In this document: piece after piece, positions 26,267 to 34,918 of the stretch
How positions within the stretch are numbered: position 1 is the first letter of the stretch
Layout: each line of letters starts with the position of its first letter
Assembly (NCBI GenBank): GCA_039819065.1
Contig: JBCBSS010000028.1
Span: 1-56,678, forward strand
DNA: 56,678 nt
DNA from: JBCBSS01 sp039819065
GTDB lineage: Bacteria > Bacteroidota > Bacteroidia > Cytophagales > Cyclobacteriaceae
Reading direction: 5' to 3'
Made by a program: the position numbers and the translations under genes
Notes under the pieces: generated by a model
Seen by the model: only the letters and a program-made list of their open reading frames with translations
The model's database searches: none
What the model was told of the DNA's origin: nothing

Positions 26267-26560
26267 TAATTTACATTTTAGTTAACGTAGAGGTCTATAT
26301 CATATTGTTCAGTTAGGGTTTAGGTGTGTATTTTTTATATTGACTGAATTCCAAATCTAAAAATAAACAAAAAACATGCAAAACATTTTTGCTTTAATTT
26401 CATTTTAATTACCGAGCGATTTTAAAACATTCTTTTGTATAGTCGTGTTAATTCAAAATTAAATATTAGCCGACATTGTTAATTAGTCTGTTTATTTACA
26501 TTCGCTTAAAAATAAACGTTTTGTTTTGAGTAGTTGAATGCGACTTCTGGAAGCAATAAG
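26267..26560. promoter_or_regulatory. Divergent A/T-rich promoter region
   Basis: This 294-base A/T-rich region separates the sigma gene (minus) from the acidic-protein gene (plus). No consensus promoter, palindrome or small gene could be identified with confidence. Confidence 0.3.
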
Positions 26561-26938
26561 ATGGAAAAGAAAAGAATCATAAAAAGCCTAGAAAAACTTT
26601 CGCCTGAGTTAAAGGCGATGTTTAGAGATGAGTACCAGGGTGGGTACACCGACGACTTGGTAAGACTGAGTACCGGTAAAAAAGAACCCATCTTCGTGGT
26701 TCCCCTGGATACCGATGAAGCTACTATATTGGTCAAGATTGAAATACGCAAGAACAGTGAAGGTGATTATGACCTTGAATCTGCGGAAACGGAAGATAAT
26801 GTTGATACCGGAGGTTTCGGAGAGACTATCGGTCGAATAGGGGATGAAATAGAGGTTGATGAGAACAGCGAAGAGGAACATGACCCCTATAAAGACGAAG
26901 GTGATGATGAGGATGATGGTGACAACGAAGATTATTGA
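26561..26938 (+). CDS. Small acidic hypothetical protein
   Basis: From ATG 26561 the protein has 125 residues. The first 70 residues are folded-looking (MEKKRIIKSLEKLSPELKAM, YTDDLVRLSTGKKEPIFVVPLDTDEATILVKIEI). The last 50 are strongly acidic, ending with about 25 residues of mainly Asp/Glu/Gly. I do not recognise a named family. The upstream TTG at 26534 is less likely. uvrA starts 62 bases downstream, so they may share transcription, but a functional link is unproven. Confidence 0.7.
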   Translation: MEKKRIIKSLEKLSPELKAMFRDEYQGGYTDDLVRLSTGKKEPIFVVPLDTDEATILVKIEIRKNSEGDYDLESAETEDNVDTGGFGETIGRIGDEIEVDENSEEEHDPYKDEGDDEDDGDNEDY

Positions 26939-27000
26939 TTAATCAAACACTCTAGTCCAAACAAACACTAATGCCAAAAGCCTGTTTATCTTTGCAGGCT

Positions 27001-29835
27001 ATGAGTAATTCCGAGACTGTTCAAGTATCCAAAAACTTTGAGTCACTCGACCCAAAGCAATTCATTATAATTAAGCGGGCCAGGGTTAATAACCTCAAAA
27101 ACCTAAGTGTAGCCATTCCACGCAACAAGCTCGTTGTAGTCACTGGCTTATCTGGCTCAGGAAAATCATCCCTTGCTTTTGATACGCTCTTTGCAGAGGG
27201 GCAAAGAATGTATGTGGAGAGTTTAAGCTCTTATGCACGACAATTCCTTGGTAGAATGGAAAAACCGGAGGTAGATTACATCAAAGGTATTTCCCCCGCT
27301 ATAGCCATCGAACAGAAGGTAAATACTCGTAATCCACGTTCTACCGTGGGTACCACCACTGAAATTTATGATTATCTAAAGCTGTTATTCGCAAGGATAG
27401 GCAAAACCTACTCGCCAGTCAGCGGCCAGGTGGTTTCCAGGGATAGCGTAACCGATGTGGTTGACTATATCAACAGTCACGAAAAAGGCACCAGGGTAAT
27501 GGTATCCTGCCCTCTAAAGATTGCCGAAGGCCGTAGCATTGAACAGGAGTTGAACATTCTCTTGAGCAAAGGTTATACTAGAATCCTGGTCGACTCTGAG
27601 GTTACGTTCATTGAAGAACTACTCGAACAAAAAGAAGCCATAGATATCGGCAAATCGGTCGAAATTCTCATCGATCGTGCCGTGATAGACCCTGATGACG
27701 AAAATGTTCAATTCAGATTGGCAGACTCAGTTCAAACGGCGTTTTTCGAAAGTGAGGGCGATTGCTTTGTCTACATTGTAGGAGGAGAAAGAAAGCATTT
27801 CTCAGATCGGTTCGAATTAGATGGCATCAAGTTCGAAGAACCAAGTGTTAATTTCTTTAGCTTCAACAACCCTTACGGTGCTTGTAGAAGATGTGAAGGT
27901 TTTGGTAAGATCTTAGGCATAGACACCGACTTAGTTATCCCAGATAAAAGCCTGTCTGTTTACGAAGGTGCTATCGTGCCTTGGAGAAGCGAGACCATGA
28001 AAATCTGGTTAGAGCCTCTCGTCAAAAACGCTATCCAATTTGATTTCCCTATACACCGTCCCATTAACGAACTGACTGAAGAGGAGAAAGAGTTGCTCTG
28101 GAAGGGCAACGAGTACTTCGATGGTTTGAACGCCTTCTTCAAATATCTCGAATCAAAAACGCATAAGATACAGTATCGTGTACTGCTGTCCAGGTATAGA
28201 GGCCGTACCGTATGTCCTGATTGTAAGGGCACACGACTGCGTAAAGACGCATCTTACGTCAAAATAGCTGGCAAATCGATTCTGGATTTGGTTTTGATGC
28301 CAATAGAAGAGCTAAAAAGCTTTTTTGAGCAAGCCGACCTGAGTGAGTACGATACCAAAGTAGCGGAAAGATTACTCAAAGAAATAGTCAATCGCCTCAA
28401 TTACCTTTATCAGGTAGGGTTAGGATATCTCACATTAAATCGCGTTACCTCCACCCTATCAGGAGGGGAATTTCAGCGTATCAAGCTAGCCACGTCACTA
28501 GGAAGTGCCTTGGTGGGCTCCATGTATATCCTAGACGAACCCAGCATCGGATTGCACCCAAGAGATACTGCAAGGCTGATTGAAGTGTTGAAAACATTAA
28601 GAGACCTTGGTAATACGGTTATTGTCGTAGAGCATGAAGAAGATGTGATGCGAGCCGCCGATCAGATTATTGATATCGGGCCTGATGCGGGTGTACATGG
28701 TGGGGAGTTGGTCTTTCAGGGCCGACTCGACGACATCGACCATTCTATTGATACACACACCGCCAAATTCTTAAGTGGCAAGGACTTTATCACCATCCCG
28801 GAATACAGAAGAAAGTGGAAAGATGCTATCTGGATCAAAGGAGCGAGAGAAAATAATCTTAAGAACATAGATGTCCAGTTTCCATTAGGGGTGCTTACGG
28901 CGGTTACTGGTGTGAGTGGCTCTGGTAAGTCAACCCTGGTACATAAAATTCTTTACCCCTCGCTCGGTAAAATACTTGAGGCTATAACCGATACGACCGG
29001 TAAGTTTGATAAGATGGAAGGCGACTACAGCAAAGTCTCCAGAATAGAATTCATCGATCAAAATCCAATTGGTAAGTCATCGCGCTCCAACCCGGTAACC
29101 TACGTCAAAGCCTACGATGCGATCAGACAGCTATATGCAGAGCAGACTTTATCCAAGCAAAGAGGCTACAAACCATCACACTTTTCTTTCAATGTGGATG
29201 GTGGACGATGTGAAACCTGTCAGGGCGAAGGAGAAGTGAAGATAGAAATGCAATTTATGGCTGATATCTACCTTACATGTGAAACCTGTAATGGCGACCG
29301 CTTTAAGCAGGAAATTCTTGAGGTAGAATATAACGGTAAGAACATCGCACAAGTATTGAAATTAAGTGTAGAAGAAAGTCTTGAATTCTTTAAGGACAAG
29401 CCATCTATCGTCAACAAACTAAAACCACTTTACGAGGTTGGTTTGGGTTATGTTGGCCTCGGACAATCCTCAAATACGCTCAGTGGAGGAGAAGCGCAGC
29501 GCGTAAAGCTGGCCTCTTTCCTTGGTAAAGGCGGTAGCAGCAAAAAGGATCACATCCTATTCATCTTCGACGAGCCTACTACTGGTTTGCATTTTCATGA
29601 CATCACTAAACTACTTAGTGCCATCAACGCCCTGGTTGATCAGGGTAATTCGGCCATTATCGTTGAACACAACATGGAGGTAATCAAAGCAGCAGATTGG
29701 ATCATCGACTTGGGACCTGAAGGCGGGGAAAAGGGTGGCAGTATTGCTTTCGCAGGAACGCCAGAAGATATGGTAAAACAAAATGACGGGCATACCGCTA
29801 AATACCTCAAAGAAAAACTTCTGCAATCGAATTAG
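27001..29835 (+). CDS. uvrA: Excinuclease ABC subunit UvrA
   Basis: The protein of 944 residues has two ABC ATPase domains with Walker A motifs GLSGSGKSS and GVSGSGKST, signature motifs LSGGEFQRI and LSGGEAQRV, and zinc-binding modules (CRRCEGFGK with CPDCKGTR, and CETCQGEGEV with CETCNG). UvrA recognises DNA damage with UvrB in nucleotide excision repair. The ATG at 27001 gives the usual N-terminal length; ATG 26971 would add 10 residues. No key residue appears to be missing. Confidence 0.97.
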   Translation: MSNSETVQVSKNFESLDPKQFIIIKRARVNNLKNLSVAIPRNKLVVVTGLSGSGKSSLAFDTLFAEGQRMYVESLSSYARQFLGRMEKPEVDYIKGISPAIAIEQKVNTRNPRSTVGTTTEIYDYLKLLFARIGKTYSPVSGQVVSRDSVTDVVDYINSHEKGTRVMVSCPLKIAEGRSIEQELNILLSKGYTRILVDSEVTFIEELLEQKEAIDIGKSVEILIDRAVIDPDDENVQFRLADSVQTAFFESEGDCFVYIVGGERKHFSDRFELDGIKFEEPSVNFFSFNNPYGACRRCEGFGKILGIDTDLVIPDKSLSVYEGAIVPWRSETMKIWLEPLVKNAIQFDFPIHRPINELTEEEKELLWKGNEYFDGLNAFFKYLESKTHKIQYRVLLSRYRGRTVCPDCKGTRLRKDASYVKIAGKSILDLVLMPIEELKSFFEQADLSEYDTKVAERLLKEIVNRLNYLYQVGLGYLTLNRVTSTLSGGEFQRIKLATSLGSALVGSMYILDEPSIGLHPRDTARLIEVLKTLRDLGNTVIVVEHEEDVMRAADQIIDIGPDAGVHGGELVFQGRLDDIDHSIDTHTAKFLSGKDFITIPEYRRKWKDAIWIKGARENNLKNIDVQFPLGVLTAVTGVSGSGKSTLVHKILYPSLGKILEAITDTTGKFDKMEGDYSKVSRIEFIDQNPIGKSSRSNPVTYVKAYDAIRQLYAEQTLSKQRGYKPSHFSFNVDGGRCETCQGEGEVKIEMQFMADIYLTCETCNGDRFKQEILEVEYNGKNIAQVLKLSVEESLEFFKDKPSIVNKLKPLYEVGLGYVGLGQSSNTLSGGEAQRVKLASFLGKGGSSKKDHILFIFDEPTTGLHFHDITKLLSAINALVDQGNSAIIVEHNMEVIKAADWIIDLGPEGGEKGGSIAFAGTPEDMVKQNDGHTAKYLKEKLLQSN

Positions 29836-29863
29836 TTGATCAGAAAGGCCACTATTTAATAGA

Positions 29864-29892
29864 TTGATATTCGCATGTTTTTGTTATATTCG
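29864..29892 (+). promoter_or_regulatory. Putative gdhA promoter
   Basis: TTG (29864-29866), 18 bases, then TATATTCG (29885-29892) resemble the Bacteroidota -33 and -7 (TAnnTTTG) elements with one mismatch. The ATG of gdhA follows 26 bases downstream. Confidence 0.4.
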
Positions 29893-29918
29893 ACACATGT
29901 CCAATCAATTTTTTACAT

Positions 29919-31274
29919 ATGTCCTTCGCCAACTTTTACGACTACCTAAAACAGAGAAGTCCAGGGGAAACTGAGTTTCACCAGGCAGTAAGAGAAGTTT
30001 ATGAATCCGTTCACAAAGTAATCACTAAACGCCCCGAACTAGACAAGTTCAAAATCTTTGAGCGCATGGTAGAACCAGAGCGCATCGTCACTTTCCGTGT
30101 CACTTGGGTCGACGATAACGGAGAAGTCAATGTTAATCGCGGTTACCGCGTACAAATGAATAGTGCTATTGGCCCCTATAAGGGAGGTCTGCGTTTCCAC
30201 CCTTCAGTCAATTATAGCATACTTAAGTTTCTGGCTTTTGAGCAAACTTTCAAAAACGCGCTGACGGGTTTGCCACTGGGTGCAGGTAAAGGGGGTGCTA
30301 ACTTTGATCCCAAAGGCAAATCCGAAGCAGAAGTGATGCGATTCTGTCAAAGCTTTATGACCGAACTATCAAGACATATCGGTCACCGAACTGATGTTCC
30401 TGCCGGAGATATTGGTGTTGGAGGCCGAGAAATTGGCTACATGTTCGGCACATATAGAAAATCTACAAACGAATTTTCAGGTGTACTTACTGGTAAAGGT
30501 CAAGGTTGGGGAGGCAGCTTGATGAGGACGGAAGCCACCGGATACGGGCTTATCTATTTTGCAGCGAACATGTTGCAGGCAGACAATGATAGCCTGAAAA
30601 GTAAAAGGTGTTTAGTTTCCGGCTCAGGGAATGTGGCACAATATGCTATTGAAAAGATAATCGAGCTAGGTGGCACACCCTTAACCGCTTCTGACTCTTC
30701 TGGATACATATACGATGAAGGTGGTATCAACGTCGAGAAGCTAGAATTCATCAAGCAACTCAAAAATGTCAGACGAGGTAGGATAGAAGAATATGCCGAT
30801 AAGTATAAAACTGCGGTATATACACCTAGAGATAGAGATGCCGATCACAATCCGTTGTGGGCGCACAAGGCAGATTGTGCTTTCCCTTGCGCTACACAGA
30901 ATGAGATCAACGAAAAGGATGCCAATAACTTAGTGGCGAATGGCATCAAACTAGTCGCAGAAGGTGCTAATATGCCGTGTACTCCTGATGCCATTAACGT
31001 ACTCAGCAATAATGGTTTAAAATATGCTCCCGGTAAAGCATCAAACGCTGGAGGTGTAGCCACTTCAGGCTTGGAGATGGTACAAAACTATTACGGCTAC
31101 GGCTGGACTAGCCAAGAAGTCGATAAGAAGCTTCAGGAGATCATGAAAAACATTCATGACAATTGCCTGAGCGCAGCCGAAAAATACGGTATGAAAGGCG
31201 ATTATATGGCCGGGGCTAACATTGCTGGCTTCATCAAAGTAGCAGATGCTATGATCGCACAGGGTATTGTATAA
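29919..31274 (+). CDS. gdhA: NADP-type glutamate dehydrogenase
   Basis: The 451-residue protein has the hexameric small-type GdhA pattern: YRVQMNSAIGPYKGGLRFHP, PLGAGKGGANFDPKGKS with the catalytic lysine region, TDVPAGDIGVGGREIGYMFG, and a C-terminal Rossmann domain with VSGSGNVAQYA. Length near 450 residues and this sequence type indicate the NADP-dependent, ammonia-assimilating enzyme (2-oxoglutarate + NH4+ to glutamate). A promoter-like pair precedes it. It is followed after 22 bases by an alcohol dehydrogenase gene. Confidence 0.96.
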   Translation: MSFANFYDYLKQRSPGETEFHQAVREVYESVHKVITKRPELDKFKIFERMVEPERIVTFRVTWVDDNGEVNVNRGYRVQMNSAIGPYKGGLRFHPSVNYSILKFLAFEQTFKNALTGLPLGAGKGGANFDPKGKSEAEVMRFCQSFMTELSRHIGHRTDVPAGDIGVGGREIGYMFGTYRKSTNEFSGVLTGKGQGWGGSLMRTEATGYGLIYFAANMLQADNDSLKSKRCLVSGSGNVAQYAIEKIIELGGTPLTASDSSGYIYDEGGINVEKLEFIKQLKNVRRGRIEEYADKYKTAVYTPRDRDADHNPLWAHKADCAFPCATQNEINEKDANNLVANGIKLVAEGANMPCTPDAINVLSNNGLKYAPGKASNAGGVATSGLEMVQNYYGYGWTSQEVDKKLQEIMKNIHDNCLSAAEKYGMKGDYMAGANIAGFIKVADAMIAQGIV

Positions 31275-31296
31275 CACCCTTTACATCTAATCTTTA

Positions 31297-32343
31297 ATGA
31301 AAGCACTTACTTTCCGAGGCAGGCAAAACATTCAATTTGAGTCTGTCCCCGATCCCGAAATCCTTGATCCGCTGGATGCCATTGTAAAGGTGACTTTAAC
31401 GGCCATTTGTGGATCAGACTTGCATATCTACCATGAACGCGAACATGGGTGTGATCATGGGACAGTGATGGGGCATGAGTTTACCGGTGAGATAATGGCC
31501 ATCGGAAGCGGGGTCAAAACCCATCGAATTGGAGACAAAGTAATCAGCCCATTCACTACCAACTGCGGAACATGCTATTTCTGTAAAATTGGCTTGACGG
31601 CCAGGTGTACTTCAAGTCAGCTTTATGGGTGGGTCGAAGGTGGTAAAGGCCTTCATGGTGGACAAAGCCAATATGTACGGGTGCCCACGGCTGACGCCAC
31701 ACTCAGATCACTGCCCGATGGTGTGAGCCAAGAAGAGGCCATTCTACTTGGCGATGTCTTTTCCACGGGTTTCTTCTGTGCGCAAAATGCTGAAATCCGC
31801 CCGGATGGCACCTATGTAGTCATCGGATGCGGACCGGTAGGTTTAATGGCCATAGTTAGTGCCATAGAACTCGGGGCTACCAAGGTTTTTGCAGTAGATT
31901 CGATTCCGGCCAGACTGAACAAAGCACAGCAATTTGGCGCCATCCCAGTCAATTACAAAGAGACATCTGTGGTGGATATGATCATGGAAAGTACCAAAGG
32001 AATTGGTGCTGATGCCACTATGGAGGCTGTAGGTAATCATGGCGCTGGTCAATTGGCCATGGAGTTGATCCGTCCGGGTGGCATTGTTTCCACAGCCGGT
32101 GTTTGCAATGACAAACACATGGCCTTCTCTCCTGTACAAGCTTATAATAAGAATCTCACTTTCAAAGTAGGCCGTTGCTCTGCCAGATATTTCATGGATG
32201 GGTTGATCCCTGTGGTGCAAGAAAAGAAATATGATATCTCTTCCATCATTACCCACAAGATCTCACTTAGCGAGGGCAAAAGAGGCTATGATGTGTTTGA
32301 CAAGAAAGAGGATGATTGTTTGAAAGTCGTACTGGTTCCTTAA
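31297..32343 (+). CDS. Zinc-dependent alcohol dehydrogenase family protein
   Basis: The 348-residue protein has the medium-chain dehydrogenase architecture: catalytic-zinc ligands C38, H60 and E61 (ICGSDLH, MGHE), structural zinc cysteines C90, C93, C96 and C104, and a nucleotide-binding motif VVIGCGPVGLMA in the C-terminal domain. The sequence is closest to the group with formaldehyde, threonine or sorbitol-like substrates; exact specificity cannot be read. It follows gdhA by 22 bases, so co-transcription is possible. Confidence 0.9.
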   Translation: MKALTFRGRQNIQFESVPDPEILDPLDAIVKVTLTAICGSDLHIYHEREHGCDHGTVMGHEFTGEIMAIGSGVKTHRIGDKVISPFTTNCGTCYFCKIGLTARCTSSQLYGWVEGGKGLHGGQSQYVRVPTADATLRSLPDGVSQEEAILLGDVFSTGFFCAQNAEIRPDGTYVVIGCGPVGLMAIVSAIELGATKVFAVDSIPARLNKAQQFGAIPVNYKETSVVDMIMESTKGIGADATMEAVGNHGAGQLAMELIRPGGIVSTAGVCNDKHMAFSPVQAYNKNLTFKVGRCSARYFMDGLIPVVQEKKYDISSIITHKISLSEGKRGYDVFDKKEDDCLKVVLVP

Positions 32344-32373
32344 AGAGAATTTCTATTTTCCGAATTTACCAAA

Positions 32374-32796
32374 ATGAGAAGGCTGACTCTTTTACTAGTC
32401 ACATCAACAATTGCTTCCTGTATAATGCCTCTTGGTGACTCCGCTAGAGATTATTCAATCAATCAAGAATACTTTGTTGGTTGGATTGATGACCCTAGCT
32501 ATAGGTCTATTAACAAAGGTCATAGTGACTCAAATATATTTAGCATCATCGTTGAACCGTATATTTTTAGCGTCGGACATAACGATGATTTTATAATAGC
32601 AAAACAATTCGGAGGTCAAGGAGTACGTGGGTTAACTGTTGATACAACTAAAACAGCATTCTATATAATTGACATTTCTGAAAACCACCCGAGGGAAATA
32701 GTATACGGCCCATTATCCGAAACTGAATTTGACAATTTAAGAATTCGATTTGGAATTGAAAAAATAACATTCAATAAAACTTTTCCTCTAAACTAA
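32374..32796 (+). CDS. Hypothetical lipoprotein
   Basis: The 140-residue protein starts with a short lipoprotein signal (MRRLTLLLVTSTIASC, lipobox IASC). The mature part is mostly beta-like with no recognised motif; the C-terminal half contains TKTAFYIIDISENHPREIVYGPL. The gene is noticeably more A/T-rich than its neighbours and is wedged between the dehydrogenase and tpiA genes, which hints at recent insertion. It may belong to the DUF3997-like group, but I am not sure. Confidence 0.7.
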   Translation: MRRLTLLLVTSTIASCIMPLGDSARDYSINQEYFVGWIDDPSYRSINKGHSDSNIFSIIVEPYIFSVGHNDDFIIAKQFGGQGVRGLTVDTTKTAFYIIDISENHPREIVYGPLSETEFDNLRIRFGIEKITFNKTFPLN

Positions 32797-32858
32797 TTAC
32801 GATCTTTAACATAGATTAGAGGGCTGTTAAGCTTAGTTCACAACTTTTATTTATTACC

Positions 32859-33620
32859 ATGAGAAAAAATATCGTCGCCGGTAACTGGAAAATGAACAAA
32901 ACATTAGAAGAAGGGTTTAGCCTTACTTCTGAGATTGTAAATATGGTCAAGGACGAGGTAAATGATGACGTAACCATCGTTCTTTGTACTCCCTTCATAC
33001 ATCTAAACGGAGTAAGTAAGCTGATCGAAGGAGTGGACAAAGTGTTCTTAGGGGCGCAAAATTGCAGTCAACATGAGTCTGGTGCCTATACGGGAGAGAC
33101 TTCAACTGATATGATCAAATCCGTCGGTGCCTCTTATGTCATTCTAGGTCATAGTGAGCGTCGAGAGTACTTCAATGAAAGTGATGAGTTATTAGCTGAG
33201 AAAGTCAATATCTCTTTGCAAAAAGGCCTTACACCAATATTCTGTTGCGGAGAATCGTTAGAAATAAGGGAGAGCGAAGAGCATTTCGCTTTCGTAACAC
33301 AGCAAATTACTAACAGTCTGTTCCATCTTAGTCCAGAAGAATTTTCAAAAATAGTGATTGCTTATGAGCCAATATGGGCCATAGGTACAGGACGCACGGC
33401 GTCAGCTGAGCAGGCGCAAGAAATGCACGCACATCTGAGAGGACATATTGCAGGTAAATATGGCCAAGAAATAGCTGATGGCACCTCAATCCTGTATGGT
33501 GGTAGTGCCAAACCTAACAACGCCCAGGAGTTATTTGCAGGAGCTGATGTTGATGGAGGACTGATCGGCGGTGCATCTCTCAAGTCCAGGGACTTTGTTG
33601 ATATCATAAAGTCATTCTAA
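32859..33620 (+). CDS. tpiA: Triosephosphate isomerase
   Basis: The 253-residue protein shows the TIM signature: N9 and K11 (GNWKMNK), H98 (ILGHSERR), E170 (YEPIWAIGTG) and the phosphate loop GGSAKPNNA. It interconverts dihydroxyacetone phosphate and glyceraldehyde 3-phosphate. Two small downstream genes (DUF6150-like and prmA) follow within 10 bases each and probably form one operon. Confidence 0.97.
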   Translation: MRKNIVAGNWKMNKTLEEGFSLTSEIVNMVKDEVNDDVTIVLCTPFIHLNGVSKLIEGVDKVFLGAQNCSQHESGAYTGETSTDMIKSVGASYVILGHSERREYFNESDELLAEKVNISLQKGLTPIFCCGESLEIRESEEHFAFVTQQITNSLFHLSPEEFSKIVIAYEPIWAIGTGRTASAEQAQEMHAHLRGHIAGKYGQEIADGTSILYGGSAKPNNAQELFAGADVDGGLIGGASLKSRDFVDIIKSF

Positions 33621-33629
33621 CAGAAAACA

Positions 33630-33971
33630 ATGAAAGCTTTAATCCCTGTTTTTCTTCTGGTACTTACACTCACCGGCTTTAAGCCCAACGACCAACAGAA
33701 TCAATTCTGTAGGCTATATGGTGTCGTATATGTTGAGGAAAGCAGGGCATTTGCGGATCATCTAGTCTTCGAAATGGACACGGAAGCATTCGCTGACCTA
33801 GTCGTATTTGACGAAGAAAACAGGTTGTTTGCAGATCGCAGTGGCATTTGGCACTTCACTGACAATAGGGATTTTGCTGACTTTACCATCTATTTTACGG
33901 AAAGCAGAGACCAGGCCGACTTCAGTATCTATTTCACCGAAACTGCATCGTTCGCCGGTTGTAGAGACTAG
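33630..33971 (+). CDS. Exported DUF6150-like repeat protein
   Basis: The 113-residue protein has a signal peptide (1-18) and five degenerate repeats built on an aromatic/charged turn followed by AD and a hydrophobic strand: RAFADHLVFEM, EAFADLVVFDE, RLFADRSGIWHF, RDFADFTIYFT, RDQADFSIYFT. The pattern matches the DUF6150 type known from Bacteroidota. Two cysteines (about 27 and 111) may form a disulfide. It lies between tpiA and prmA (9 and 3 bases away), an unexpected place for a surface protein. Confidence 0.7.
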   Translation: MKALIPVFLLVLTLTGFKPNDQQNQFCRLYGVVYVEESRAFADHLVFEMDTEAFADLVVFDEENRLFADRSGIWHFTDNRDFADFTIYFTESRDQADFSIYFTETASFAGCRD

Positions 33972-33974
33972 CAC

Positions 33975-34802
33975 ATGGATTTTGTAGAATTAACTGCTCA
34001 ATGCAACGCTCAGTTTGTCGAGATCATTATGGCTGAAATGTCAGTGCTCGGCTTCAATTCTATGATCGAAACCGATGATGGGTTCAAGGCATACATAGAG
34101 GAGGCTCATTTTTCAGCACAAGATGTTGATGAGATTGTTTCCAGGTACCCGGATGCCAAGATTTCCTATTCTACCACAAAAATGCCGATTGTGAATTGGC
34201 AAGAAGAGTGGGAAAAGCATTACGACCCGGTTGATATCGCAGGTAAATGCTTAATCAGGGCGTCATTTCATGAGCCCAGTGATCGTCACGCCTATGAAAT
34301 TGTGATCAACCCACAGATGTCTTTCGGAACCGGGCATCATCCTACCACCTATCTTATGATCTTAAGTCAGCTGGAGATTGATCACCAGGGCGAAAAAGTA
34401 ATGGACGTAGGTTGTGGTACCGCTATTCTATCCATCATGGCTTCAAAGCTAGGGGCCAGCAGAGTTGAGGCATTTGACAATCACGAATGGAGTATTAAAA
34501 ATGGTGCTGAGAACATTGAACTCAACCAATGCACAAATATCCATATTTGGACGGGAGAAATTAGCCAGCTTGAATCCAAAGGAGGTTATGGTATTATTCT
34601 AGCCAACATCAGCAAAAATGTGGTCAATAACGATATGGCCACCTATGCCGAAAATCTACGAGAAGGAGGTTTTTTGGTACTATCCGGCTTTTATGAAAAT
34701 GACATAGAAGCACTGGTAAAAACCGCTGCAACACTTGGTTTCACTAAGACCAATCAACACCTAAAAGAGGATTGGGCCGCGGTGACTTTCAAAAAAGGTT
34801 AG
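33975..34802 (+). CDS. prmA: Ribosomal protein L11 methyltransferase PrmA
   Basis: The 275-residue protein has the N-terminal substrate-recognition domain and a class I SAM-methyltransferase domain with VMDVGCGTAILSIMASKLGA, the FGTGHHPTTYLMI segment typical of PrmA, and the catalytic-region motif IILANISKNV. It trimethylates L11 on its N terminus and lysines. It is probably co-transcribed with tpiA. Confidence 0.94.
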   Translation: MDFVELTAQCNAQFVEIIMAEMSVLGFNSMIETDDGFKAYIEEAHFSAQDVDEIVSRYPDAKISYSTTKMPIVNWQEEWEKHYDPVDIAGKCLIRASFHEPSDRHAYEIVINPQMSFGTGHHPTTYLMILSQLEIDHQGEKVMDVGCGTAILSIMASKLGASRVEAFDNHEWSIKNGAENIELNQCTNIHIWTGEISQLESKGGYGIILANISKNVVNNDMATYAENLREGGFLVLSGFYENDIEALVKTAATLGFTKTNQHLKEDWAAVTFKKG

Positions 34803-34918
34803 TACCGATATTATACAAAAACCGTTTTCGTTCGTTTAATACAATAAACTGACATTACGAAGATTCAAAAGCTATTAAATTGGTTAATTGACAAGTTTTT
34901 CTGAATTTCAGAGGTCCA

